Assembly: GCA_028826165.1 (NCBI GenBank)
Contig: JAPDFW010000119.1
Span: 1 to 64,000 of the forward strand
Length of the DNA stretch: 64,000 nucleotides
Source: Anaeramoeba ignava
Taxonomy: Eukaryota > Metamonada > Anaeramoebidae
Direction: 5' to 3'
The notes under the pieces were generated by a model. It saw only the letters and a program-made list of their open reading frames with translations. It was not told where the DNA came from and did no database searches. The number at the start of each line of letters is the position of its first letter. Within the stretch, counting starts at the first letter, position 1. The position numbers were made by a program, and so were the translations under genes. Of the stretch, positions 12,818 through 24,428 are shown piece by piece.

Positions 12818-14170
12818 TCAAAATCTTTCCCAAACACCAGAACACAAATCTCTTGCTTTTTTCATAACATCAGCTTCATCAAAAGTTAAAATCTTTCTAT
12901 TCTTCATAATAACCTTTCCATGGACAACGGAAGTTGAGATATCAGCACCAGCCATACCGAATACGAAGTGCCAAGGGAAGTTACCAGAATTAATAGGAGT
13001 AGGAGGATCATAATCCGAAATAACGAAGTCAGCAAAGGCGCCAACTTGCAGAACGCCAACGGGAGCAGAAAAGAATTTTGAAGCAATTGCAGAATTGTTC
13101 TGAAACAAAAGCTGCATGACTTCTGCGCCCATAACGCGGGGATCACTGTGGTGGTGTTTGTGTATAAAATAGGTTGATTTTGCTTCTTGGAACATATCAT
13201 AAGTAATTCCATCAGTTCCAAGTCCAACAAGCAAATTGTGGGAAAGAAACCCCATAACGTCAGAAACCCCTCCAACGCCATTATTCATATTAGATTCGGG
13301 ATTGTGCAAAATATTAACGCCTCTTTCGGAAAGAAGCTTTATTTCGTCAGAATCAACAAAAACACAATGACCAGCCAAAGTGTTTTTATTCAAGATCCCA
13401 AACGAATCAAGACGCTGAACAGTGCGCTTGCCGCACAACGCCAGACTCTCCTTAGCATCAGTCCCATCTTCTGCAATATGGATATGGAATCCCGTCTTCT
13501 CCAAAACTTCCTTTGGCAATTTTTCCATTTCACTTTTGCATTTCTTCAACGTTGCATCCGACAGTGTAAACGCGGCATGAAGTCCAAAAGCAGCTGCTGT
13601 GTACGGATCCGGATCCTCCATATATGTCTTCTTGATGAATCTAATATTCTCAGCAATCCCTTCATCCGCTCCTTTTTCACCATTGCGATCAGTTACTTCA
13701 TAACAAAGACATGATCGAATTCCACTTTTTTTAACGGCTTTTTGGATCACGTCAAGTGAACCGTTTATGAAATTTGGTGACGCGTGGTGGTCAATAATAG
13801 TTGTAGTCCCTGCTTTGATAGCTTGGATTATGCACACCATCGCACTGCTTTCTGTTGAGTCGCTGTCTAACGCCTTGTCAAGTCGCCACCACAATTTCTC
13901 AAGAACTTCCACAAAGTTTTTTGGTGGTTCGTCGGTTTTAAGTCCCATCCCCCGTGAATACATCCCATAGAAATGCCCGTGTCCGCAAATCAAGCCGGGC
14001 AGCACTAGCTTGTTCTCTGCATCAATTACTTCTGTTGATTCTGTTTTGTATTTCTCTTCTAATTTTTTTGTTTCATCAATTTCTTTGATTATTCCGTTTT
14101 CTATGTATAATCCATGTTGTGGTTTTAGTTCTTTTCCTGTAAATAATAATGCATTAAGAAGTAAAGTCAT
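12818..14170 (-). CDS. ssnA: SsnA-like metal-dependent aminohydrolase (amidohydrolase family)
   Basis: A 450-residue amidohydrolase most like bacterial SsnA (chlorohydrolase/aminohydrolase group), which in bacteria sits in purine and nitrogen catabolism clusters. The exact substrate is unknown. Metal-site residues are visible: HGH at 64-66, HIH at 229-231, GHC with His268, and GTDG with Asp320. SsnA hallmarks are the segments YSRGMG, LWWRLDKALD and TTIIDHHASP. The start at 14170 (MTLLLNALLFTGKEL) is preferred; 16 further in-frame codons upstream read through the candidate promoter. There are no introns, and the gene has more G/C and more varied codons than its neighbours, consistent with transfer from bacteria. 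It diverges from the ketoacyl-CoA synthase gene at 16620 across a satellite. Confidence 0.88.
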   Translation of the reverse strand: MTLLLNALLFTGKELKPQHGLYIENGIIKEIDETKKLEEKYKTESTEVIDAENKLVLPGLICGHGHFYGMYSRGMGLKTDEPPKNFVEVLEKLWWRLDKALDSDSTESSAMVCIIQAIKAGTTTIIDHHASPNFINGSLDVIQKAVKKSGIRSCLCYEVTDRNGEKGADEGIAENIRFIKKTYMEDPDPYTAAAFGLHAAFTLSDATLKKCKSEMEKLPKEVLEKTGFHIHIAEDGTDAKESLALCGKRTVQRLDSFGILNKNTLAGHCVFVDSDEIKLLSERGVNILHNPESNMNNGVGGVSDVMGFLSHNLLVGLGTDGITYDMFQEAKSTYFIHKHHHSDPRVMGAEVMQLLFQNNSAIASKFFSAPVGVLQVGAFADFVISDYDPPTPINSGNFPWHFVFGMAGADISTSVVHGKVIMKNRKILTFDEADVMKKARDLCSGVWERF

Positions 14171-14187
14171 ATTTTTTTGTTTTGAAT

Positions 14188-14209
14188 AAATGAAAAAAAT
14201 GAAAAAATC
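14188..14209 (-). promoter_or_regulatory. TCATTTTTT element upstream of the SsnA-like gene
   Basis: On the coding strand this reads GATTTTTTCATTTTTTTCATTT, about 20-40 bases before the ATG at 14170. It matches the block found before almost all genes in this window. A core promoter role is inferred. Confidence 0.5.
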
Positions 14210-14224
14210 AAAAATCAAAAAAAA

Positions 14225-16435
14225 TTTTTTTTTTCCAATTTTTTAATTAACTTTTAATATAAATTTGTTTTAAAATTAATTACAAATTATATTTTATTAA
14301 TATTTTATTTTAATTTATAAATAATTTATTAATTCAATTTTAATATAAATTTAATTAAATTTTTTATTTATTTTTTTTCCAATTTTTTAATTAAGTTTTA
14401 ATATAAATTTATATTAGAATTAATTATAAATTATATTTTATTAATATTTTATTTTAATTTATAAATAATTTATTAATTCAATTTTAATATAAAATTTAAT
14501 TAAATTTTTTATTTATTTTTTTTCAATTTTTTAATTAACTTTTTAATATAAATTATATTTTAGAATTAATTATAAATTATATTTTATTAATATTTTATTT
14601 TAATTTATAAATAATTTATTAATTCAATTTTAATATAAAATTAATTAAATTTTTTATTTATTTTTTTCCAATTTTTTAATTAAGTTTTTAATATAAATTT
14701 ATATTTTAGAATTAATTATAAATTATATTTTATTAATATTTTATTTTAATTTATAAATAATTTATTAATTCAATTTTAATATAAAATTAATTAAATTTTT
14801 TATTTATTTTTTTCAATTTTTTTAATTAACTTTTAATATAAATTTATTTTAGAATTAATTATAAATTATATTTTATTAATATTTTATTTTAATTTATAAA
14901 TAATTTATTAATTCAATTTTAATATAAAATTAATTAAATTTTTTATTTATTTTTTTTCAATTTTTTAATTAACTTTTAATATAAATTTATTTTAGAATTA
15001 ATTACAAATTATATTTTTATTAATATTTTATTTTAATTTATAAATAATTTATTAATTCAATTTTAATATAAAATTAATTAAATTTTTTATTTATTTTTTT
15101 TCCAATTTTTTAATTAACTTTTAATATAAATTTATATTTTAGAATTAATTATAAATTATATTTTTATTAATATTTTATTTTAATTTATAAATAATTTATT
15201 AATTCAATTTTAATATAAAATTAATTAAATTTTTTATTTATTTTTTTCCAATTTTTTAATTAACTTTTAATATAAATTTATATTAGAATTAATTATAAAT
15301 TACATTTTATTAATATTTTATTTTAATTTATAAATAATTTATTAATTCAATTTTAATTAAAATTTAATTAAATTTTTTATTTATTTTTTTCAATTTTTTA
15401 ATTAATTTTTAATATAAATTTATTTTCAAATTAATTATAAATTATATTTTATTAATATTTTATTTTAATTTATAAATAATTTATTAATTCAATTTTTAAT
15501 ATAAATTTAATTAAATTTTTTATTTATTTTTTTTCAATTTTTTAATTAATTTTTAATATAAATTTGTTTTCAAATTAATTATAAATTATATTTTATTAAT
15601 ATTTTATTTTAATTTATAAATAATTTATTAATTCAATTTTAATATAAAATTAATTAAATTTTTTATTTATTTTTTTTCAATTTTTTAATTAACTTTTAAT
15701 ATAAATTTATTTTTAGAATTAATTATAAATTACATTTTATTAATATTTTATTTTTAATTTATAAATAATTTATTAATTCAATTTTAATTAAAATTTAATT
15801 AAATTTTTTATTTATTTTTTTTCAATTTTTTAATTAATTTTTAATATAAATTTATTTTAGAATTAATTATAAATTATATTTTATTAATATTTTATTTTAA
15901 TTTATAAATAATTTATTAATTCAATTTTAATATAAAATTAATTAAATTTTTTATTTATTTTTTTTCCAATTTTTTAATTAACTTTTAATATAAATTTATT
16001 TTTAGAATTAATTACAAATTATATTTTATTAATATTTTATTTTAATTTATAAATAATTTATTAATTCAATTTTAATATAAAATTAATTAAATTTTTTATT
16101 TATTTTTTTTTCCAATTTTTTAATTAACTTTTAATATAAATTATATTTTAGAATTAATTATAAATTATATTTTATTAATATTTTATTTTAATTTATAAAT
16201 AATTTATTAATTCAATTTTAATATAAAATTAATTAAATTTTTTATTTATTTTTTCCCAATTTTTTAATTAACTTTTAATATAAATTTATTTTAGAATTAA
16301 TTATAAATTATATTTTATTAATATTTTATTTTAATTTATAAATAATTTATTAATTCAATTTTAATATAAAATTAATTAAATTTTTTATTTGTTTTTTTTC
16401 CCAATTTTTTAATTAACTTTTAATATAAATTTGTA
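14225..16435. repeat. Satellite, ~144 bp unit, 15 copies
   Basis: Fifteen head-to-tail units. The anchor ATAATTTATTAATTCAATTTT recurs at 14321, 14465, 14611, 14757, 14900, 15044, 15191, 15334, 15476, 15620, 15765, 15908, 16053, 16199 and 16342, with spacings of 142-147 and a mean of 144.4. Units differ by single substitutions and short A/T indels. The array lies between two divergent gene starts (SsnA-like at 14170, ketoacyl-CoA synthase at 16620). No coding potential. Confidence 0.96.
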
Positions 16436-16619
16436 TTCAATTCTTGTTTTTAATTGATGATAAAATGCAAAGTGTCAAATTTTATAAATGAATTTTTTTA
16501 CATTTATTTTTGAACCAATTAACTTTTTTTTGATCAATTTTTTTGCTTTTTTGTTTTAAAAAATAAAAGAATTTAAATTAAATTTATTTTTCATTTTCTT
16601 TTATTTCAAAAAAGAAAAA

Positions 16620-18785
16620 ATGAGCGAAAAGAAAGAAGAAACGGTTTTTAAAAAATATTTGTAAATTTATTTAAAAAGCAATTTATTTTGTTCTTCTCAT
16701 TTCAAACTTTGAGTTTTATTTTGAAAATAATTTTTTGTGTTTTTTTCACCATTTTTGTTATTAAATTCAATTCTTAAATTACCAAAAAAAAAAATAAAAA
16801 AATAAACTTGTTTCCTTTTTAGTTATTATGAAAAAGAAAAAGATATTAACAAAACAAGAGTAAAGTTTAATTTTGGATTGTTACCAACATTCAATTTGAA
16901 AACACTTTTTATTATCCTTGTTCTTGGTTTTATGATTCATTCTTTTAAATTAGAAATATTTTTATCTCATTTTCTTGATCTTTTTAATAAAATTATTTTT
17001 TCAGAATACAGAAAGTTTTTCATTATTAATATTCTAATAATTGTTGGATTCTTCTTTTATTACTTGAAAAAAAACAAACCAGGTATATAATTTTAAATCC
17101 AATATCAAATCCAATTTTAAATATAATATCAAACCCAATTTTAAATATAATATTAAATATAATATTAAATACAATTTTAAATATAATTTTAAATACAATA
17201 TTAAATATAATATTAAATATAATATTAAATACAATATTAAATATAATATTAAATATAATATTAAATATAATATTAAATATAATATTAAATCCAATTTTGT
17301 TTTAGTTTATATTGTTGATTTTACAGTATGGAGAGGAGAAAAAGGAATGGAAACACCAACTAATGAATTTGCTGAAAGATCAAGAAAATTAAATATTTAT
17401 AAAGAAGATACTCTCAATTTTTTTGAAAGGATTTTAACTAGAGCAGGATTATCAGAAAAAACTTATATGTCAAAAGGAATCAAACAATTTCCATTTGATA
17501 CATCTTATCAAGCAGCTAGAGATGAATTAGAACAAGTTTTCACTAGTTGTATTGATGAACTTTTTGAAACAACAGGAATCAAACCAAGTCAAATTGATTT
17601 TTTAGTTTGTAATTGTTCTTTGTTTAATCCAACTCCTTCTATTTGTGCAACTATTATTAATCATTATAAAATGAAAGAAAGTATTTTAAGTTTTAATTTA
17701 GCTGGAATGGGTTGTAGTGCTGGTTTACTTGCTGTTAAATTAGGTTCTGAATTATTACAAAATCGTCCTAATTCTTATTGTTTAATTTTTAGTACTGAAA
17801 ATGTTACAAAGAATTGGTATTTTGGAAATGAAAGAGTATGTTTCCAAAAAAATATTACTTTAAAATCAAAATTAAAATTAAAATCAAAATTCAAAATTAA
17901 AATTAAAATTAAAATCAAAATTAAAATCAAAATCCAAAATTAAAATTAAAATTAAAATCAAAATTAAAATTAAAATTAAAATCAAAATCCAAAATTAAAA
18001 TTAAAATTAAAATCAAAATCAAAATCAAAATTAAAATTAAAATTAAAATTAAAATCAAAATCAAAATTAAAATTCAAAATCAAAATTAAAAAAAGAGTAT
18101 GATCATCCAAAATGCTTTGTTTAGAGTAGGAGGAGCTGCAATTCTTTTAACAAACAAAAAATTTGGAGTTTCACATAAATATGAATTAGATACAATTGTA
18201 ACAACTCATCATGGAAAAGATGATCAAGCCTTTAAATCAGTTTATCATATGGATGATTCACAAGGAAACACAGGAGTATTTCTTTCAAGAGATTTAATGA
18301 AAGTTGTTTCAAAAGCACTTCGTTCAAATATGACTTCTTTAGGTTCAAAAATTCTTCCAATTTCAGAAATCACAAAATATTTAATTAATTTTGCACTTAG
18401 AAAATTTTTGAAAAGAAAAATTGAACCATATCAACCAAATTTTAAGAAAGTAATTCAACATTTTTGTATTCATGCAGGAGGAAGAGGAATACTTGATGGA
18501 ATTGAAAAAGATCTTAAACTTAATGAATATCAAATGGAACCATCAAGAGCATCATTATATCGATATGGAAATACAAGTAGTGCATCAATTTGGTATGAAT
18601 TTGCATTTATTGAAGGAAGAGGAAATATGAAATATGGAGATAAAATATGGCAAATTGCATTAGGAAGTGGATTTAAAGTTAATTCAGCTGTTTGGAAAAG
18701 TTTAATTTCAATTCCAAAAACAAATGTTAAACCAACTTTTCCTGAAGATGAAATTGAAGATGAAATTAAAGATAATCAAAATTAA
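16620..18785 (+). CDS. KCS: 3-ketoacyl-CoA synthase (FAE1/KCS type), copy 1
   Basis: Condensing enzyme of microsomal very-long-chain fatty acid elongation, joining malonyl-CoA to an acyl-CoA. Four exons: 16620-16660, 16823-17082, 17306-17835 and 18096-18785, giving 506 residues. Two hydrophobic segments in exon 2 (LKTLFIILVLGFMIHSF and INILIIVGFFFYYL) should anchor it in the ER. The thiolase-fold triad is present: Cys237 (GMGCSAGL), His403 (CIHAGGRG) and Asn436 (YGNTSSAS), with spacings (166 and 33) close to plant FAE1. Intron 2 is a 12-mer repeat and intron 3 a TTAAAA/TCAAAA repeat. The second copy follows in tandem at 19993. The family is typical of plants and some protists; in this lineage it may be acquired or retained. 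Very confident of the family. Confidence 0.93.
17083..17305. repeat. Intron 2 of KCS copy 1: 12-mer repeat
   Basis: Units of AAATATAATATT with AAATATAATTTT and AAATCCAATTTT variants, from donor GTATAT (17083) to acceptor TTTTAG (17305). Confidence 0.9.
17836..18095. repeat. Intron 3 of KCS copy 1: TTAAAA/TCAAAA repeat
   Basis: Hexamer repeat between donor GTATGT and an acceptor with no pyrimidine tract (AAAAAAAG). Confidence 0.9.
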
Positions 18786-19992
18786 AATTAAAATCAAATT
18801 AAAATTAAAATCAAAATGAAAATTAAATCCAAAATTAAAATCAAAATTAAAATTAAAATCAAAATTAAAATTAAAATTAAAATCAAAATCAAAATTAAAT
18901 CAAAATCAAAATTAAAATTAAAATTAAAATCAAAATTAAAATTAAAATCAAAATTAAAATTAAAATTAAAATCAAAATTAAAATTAAAATTAAAATCAAA
19001 ATTAAAATCAAAATTAAAATCAAAATTAAAATTAAAATTAAATCCAAAATTAAATCCAAAATCAAAATCAAAATTATAATTAAAATTAAAATCAAAAATC
19101 AAAATTAAAATTAAAATCAAAATTAAAATCAAAATTAAAATTAAAATTAAAATTAAAATTAAAATCAAAAATCAAAATTAAAATCAAAATTAAAATTAAA
19201 ATTAAAATTATAATCAATATTAAAATTAAAATTATAATCAAAATTAAAATCAAAATTAAAATTAAAATTAAAATCAAAATTAAAATTAAAATCAAAAATC
19301 AAAATTAATATTAAAATTAAAATTAAATCCAAAATCAAAATTAAAATTAAAATTAAAATCAAAAATCAAAATTAAAATTAAAATCAAAATTAAAATCAAA
19401 AATCAAAATCAAAATTAAAATTAAAATTAAATCCAAAATCAAAATCAAAATTAAAATTAAAATTAAAATTAAAATCAAATTCAAAATTAAAATTATAATC
19501 AAAATCAAAATCAAAATTAAAATTAAAATCAAAATCAAAATCAAAAATTAAAATTAAAATCAAAATTAAAATTAAAATTAAAATTAAAATCAAAATTAAA
19601 ATTAAAATTAAAATTAAAATTAAAATTAAAATCAAAATTAAAATCAAAATTAAAATCAAAAATCAAAATTAAAATTAAATCCAAAATTAAAATTAAAATC
19701 AAAAATCAAAATTAAAATCAAAATTAAAATTAAAATCAAAATCAAAAATTAAAATTAAAATCAAAATCAAAATTAAAATTAAAATCAAAATTAAAATCAA
19801 AATCAAAATCATAATCAAAATCAAAATTAAAATTAAATCCAAAATTAAAATTAAAATTAAAATCAAAATTATAATCAAAAATTTTTTTTTTGATTTTTAT
19901 TTTTCATTTTTTTCAAATCCTTTTTGAAAAGAGAAAAAAAAACTAAAAATTAATAAAACAAAATTTCTAAACAAATTCCAAATTTAAAAAAA
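18786..19992. repeat. Intergenic TTAAAA/TCAAAA array between KCS copies
   Basis: About 1.1 kb (18786-19880) of AAAATT/AAAATC hexamers with occasional AAATCC and TATAAT variants. It is followed by about 110 bases of leader including TTTTTCATTTTTTTC (19900-19915), upstream of the second copy's ATG. The many Ile/Leu- or Asn/Phe-rich open frames here are repeat artefacts. Confidence 0.93.
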
Positions 19993-22900
19993 ATGAGTGA
20001 AAAAAAGGAAGATTTTGTTCCAAAGAAATATTTGTATGAAACAATAAATTAATCAAATTTTTAAAAAAACAAAAAAAAAATAAAAATTAAACTTGTTTTT
20101 ATTTTAGTTATTATGAAAAAGAAAAAGATATTAACAAAACAAGAGTAAAGTTTAATTTTGGATTTTTGCCATCATTCAATTTGAAAACACTTTTTATTAT
20201 CCTTGTTCTTGGTTTTATGATTCATTCATTCCAAAAAATAATATCTTTCTCTTATCTTCTTGATCTTTTTAATAAAATTATTTTTTCACAACATCGAAAA
20301 TTATTGATTATAAATTTTTTGATTATTTTTGCGTTTTTAGTTTATTATTTTAAAAAACGAAAGCCAGGTATTTATTTCAATACAACAATATCATTTAATA
20401 TTAAATATAATATTAAATATAATTTTAAATATAATATTAAATATAATATTAAATATAATATTAAATATACAATTAAATATAATATTAAATATAAAATTAA
20501 ATATAATATTAAATATAATTTTAAATATAATATTAAATATAATATTAAATATAATATTAAATATAATATTAAATATAATTTTAAATCCAATTTTAAATAT
20601 AATATTAAATATAATTTTAAATATAATATTAAATATAATATTAAATATAATATTAAATATAATATTAAATATAATTTTAAATCCAATTTTAAATATAATA
20701 TTAAATATAATATTAAATATAATTTTAAATCCAATTTTTAAATATAATTTTAAATATAATATTAAATATAATTTTAAAATATAATATTAAATATAATTTT
20801 AAATATAATATTAAAATATAATTTTAAATATAATATTAAATATAATATTAAATATAATATTAAATATAATTTTAAATATAATATTAAATATAATATTAAA
20901 TATAATATTAAATATAATATTAAATATAATATTAAATATAATATTAAATATAATATTAAATATAATATTAAATATAATTTTAAATATAATTTTAAATATA
21001 ATTTTAAATCCAATTTTAAATATAATATTAAATATAATATTAAATATAATATTAAATATAATTTTAAATATAATTTTAAATCTAATTTTAAATTTAATTT
21101 TAAATCCAATTTTAAATATAATATTAAATCTAATATTAAATATAATATTAAATATAATATTAAATATAATATTAAATCCAATTTTAAATATAATTTTAAA
21201 TATAATTTTGTTTTAGTTTATATTGTTGATTTTACAGTATGGAGAGGAGAAAAAGGAATGGAACTCACACCAAAATGGATGATTGAAGGATCACGATTAG
21301 TAGGAAAATATACGGAAGATTCAATTAATTTTATGGAAAGATTATTAAGTCGATCAGGATTATCAGAACAAGTTTATATTGCAAAAGGATTATTAACGAC
21401 ACCATTTGATACATCTTATCAAGCAGCTAGAGATGAATTAGAACTATTATTTACTGGTTCTATTGATGAACTTTTTGAAACAACAGGAATCAAACCAAGT
21501 CAAATTGATTTTTTAGTTTGTAATTGTTCTTTGTTTAATCCAACTCCTTCTATTTGTGCAACTATTATTAATCATTATAAAATGAAAGAAAGTATTCTAA
21601 GTTTTAATTTAGCTGGAATGGGTTGTAGTGCTGGTTTACTTTCTGTTAAATTAGGTTCTGAATTATTACAAAATCGTCCTAATTCTTATTGTTTAATTTT
21701 TAGTACTGAAAATGTTACAAAGAATTGGTATTTTGGAAATGAAAGAGTATGTTTCCAAAAAAATATTACTTTAAAATTAAAATTAAAATTAAAATTAAAA
21801 TCAAAATTAAAATTAAAATTAAAATTAAAATTAATATTAAAATTAAAATCAAAATTAAAATTGAAATTAAAATCAAAATCAAAATTAAAATCAAAATTAA
21901 AATTAAAATTAAAATCAAAATTAAAATCAAAATCAAAATCAAAATCAAATTTAAAATCAAAATTAAAATTAAAATTAAAATTCAAAATTAAAATTAAAAT
22001 TAAAATCAAAATTAAAATCAAAATTAAAATCAAAATTAAAATTAAAATTAAAACTAAAATCAAAATTAAAATTAAAATTAAAATTAAAATTAAAATCAAA
22101 ATTAAAATTAAAATTAAAATTAAAATTAAAATTAAAATTAAAATCCAAAAAGAGTATGCTTATACCTAATATACTTTTTCGAGCAGGAGCTTCTGCAGTT
22201 CTTTTAACAAACAAAAAATTTGGAGTTTCACATAAATATGAATTAGATACAATTGTAACAACTCATCATGGAAAAGATGATCAAGCCTTTAAATCAATTT
22301 ATCATATGGAAGATTCACAAGGAAACACAGGAGTATTTCTTTCAAGAGATTTAATGAAAGTTGTTTCAAAAGCACTTCGTTCAAATATGACTTCTTTAGG
22401 TTCAAAAATTCTTCCAATTTCAGAAATCACAAAATATTTAATTAATTTTGCACTTAGAAAATTTTTGAAAAGAAAAATTGAACCATATCAACCAGATTTT
22501 AAGAAAGCAATTCAACATTTTTGTATTCATGCAGGAGGAAGAGGAATACTTGATGGAATTGAAAAAGATCTTAAACTTAATGAATACCAAATGGAACCAT
22601 CAAGAGCATCATTATATCGATATGGAAATACAAGTAGTGCATCAATTTGGTATGAATTTGCATTTATTGAAGGAAGAGGAAATATGAAATATGGAGATAA
22701 AATATGGCAAATTGCATTAGGAAGTGGATTTAAAGTTAATTCAGCTGTTTGGAAAAGTTTAATTTCAATTCCAAAAACAAATGTTAAACCAACTTTTCCT
22801 GAAGATGAAATTAAAGATGAAATTAAAGATAATTCTAATGAAAATTCTAATGAAAATTCTAATGAAAATTCTAATGAAAATTCTAATGAAAATTCTAATG

Positions 22901-23022
22901 AAAATTCTAATGAAAATTCTAATGAAAATTCTAATGAAAATTCTAATGAAATCAAGGATGAAATTAAAGATGAAATTAAAGGAGAATCTAATGAAATTAA
23001 AGATGATTCAAATGAAAAATGA
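19993..23022 (+). CDS. KCS: 3-ketoacyl-CoA synthase (FAE1/KCS type), copy 2
   Basis: Tandem paralogue of the gene at 16620 with the same structure. Exons 19993-20033, 20108-20367, 21217-21746 and 22153-23022; the first three have exactly the same lengths as in copy 1. It gives 566 residues. The Cys (GMGCSAGL), His (CIHAGGRG) and Asn (YGNTSSAS) residues are intact, as are the two N-terminal hydrophobic segments. It differs from copy 1 at the start of exon 3 and the first ~15 codons of exon 4, but is almost identical elsewhere in those exons, suggesting gene conversion. The C-terminus carries an added tail of about eleven SNEN units (12-base repeat AATTCTAATGAA) ending in acidic EIKDEIKD segments. 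Both introns are expanded relative to copy 1. Confidence 0.93.
20368..21216. repeat. Intron 2 of KCS copy 2: expanded 12-mer repeat
   Basis: About 820 bases of AAATATAATATT units with AAATATAATTTT and AAATCCAATTTT variants. It is the same unit as the matching intron in copy 1, but about four times longer. Confidence 0.92.
21747..22152. repeat. Intron 3 of KCS copy 2: TTAAAA/TCAAAA repeat
   Basis: About 400 bases of hexamer between donor GTATGT and acceptor AAAAAG. Much of it is open in the exon frame, so an unspliced reading would give a long Lys/Leu/Ser-rich insert. Confidence 0.9.
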
Positions 23023-24428
23023 AAATTAAAATCAAAAATCAAAATTAAAATCAAAATCAAAAATCAAAATTAAAATCAAAATCAAAATCAAAATTAAAAT
23101 TAAATCCAAATCAAAATCAAAATTAAAATCAAAATCAAAATCAAAATCAAAAATCAAAATTAAAATCAAAATCAAAAATCAAAATTAAAATCAAAATTAT
23201 AATCAATATCAATATTCAAAATTAAAATTCAAATTAAAATTAAAATTAAAATTCATTTATAAAATTAAAATTCATTTATAAAATCAAAATTAAAATCAAA
23301 AATCAAATTAAAATTAAAATTAAAATTAAAATGAAAAATGAAAATTAAAATCAAAATTAAAATTAAATCCAAAAATTAAAAATAAAATTAAAATTAAAAT
23401 CAAAATTAAAATTAAAATTAAAATCAAAATTAAAATTAAAATCAAAATTAAAATTAAAATTAAAATTAAAATTAAAATTAAATCCAAAAATTAAAATTAA
23501 AATCAAAATCAAAATTAAAATTAAAATTAAAATTAAAATTTAAAATTAAAATTAAAATTAAAATCAAAATCAATATTCAAAATTAAAATTAAAATCAAAA
23601 TTAAAATCAAAATTAAAATTCAAAATTAAAATCAAAATTAAAATCAAAATTAAAATCAAAATCAAAATTAAAATTAAAATCAAAATAAAAATTAAAATCA
23701 AAAATCAAAAATTAAAATTAAAATCAAAAATTAAATTTAAAATTAAAATTAAAATCAAAAATCAAAATCAAAATCAAAATTAAAATCAAAATCAAAATTA
23801 AAATCAAAATCAAATTCAAAATTAAAATTAAAATCAATATTCAAAATTAAAATCAAAAATCAAAATTAAAATTAAAATCAAAATCAATATTAAAATCAAA
23901 ATCAAAATTAAAATCAAAATCAAAATCAAAATCTAAATCAAAATCAAAATTAAAATTAAATCCAAATCAAAATCAAAATCAAAATCAAAATCCAAATCAA
24001 AATCCAAATCAAAATCAAAATTAAAATTAAAATCAAAATCAAAAATCAAAATCAAAATTAAAATTAAAATCAAATTCAAAATTAAAATTAAAATTAAAAT
24101 TAAAATCAAATCCAAAAATTAAAATTCAAAATTAAAATTAAAATTAAAATTAAAATTAAAATTAAAATCAAAATCAAAATTAAAATTAAAATTAAAATTA
24201 AAATTAAAACTAAAATTGGAAAGAAAACAAAGTTGGATCAAAAAATTTGAAAAGATTTTGAAAATTATCTTTTTTTTTTTAGACAAAAATAATTTCTTTT
24301 CAATAGAAAAAAAACAATTTTTTTCATTTTTCATTTTTCATTTTTCATTTTTTCATTTTTTTCATTTTTCGAAAAATTTAAATCAATCAATCAATCAAAA
24401 AAAAAAAAAAACAAAATTATAAAAAGCA
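23023..24428. repeat. Intergenic hexamer array and WD40 gene leader
   Basis: About 1.2 kb (23023-24215) of TTAAAA/TCAAAA with AAATCC and CATTTATAAAA interruptions. Then comes a leader with repeated TTTTTCATTTTTCATTTTTCA (24322-24368) and A-rich sequence up to the ATG at 24429. No gene is seen. Confidence 0.9.

Noticed and set aside
14225-16435. CRISPR-like regular repeat
   Set aside because: Units are contiguous, with no unique spacers, and the genome is eukaryotic.
18786-24428. tRNA or rRNA genes in the spacers
   Set aside because: No G/C-rich cloverleaf or rRNA-like segment was seen; the spacers are microsatellite throughout.
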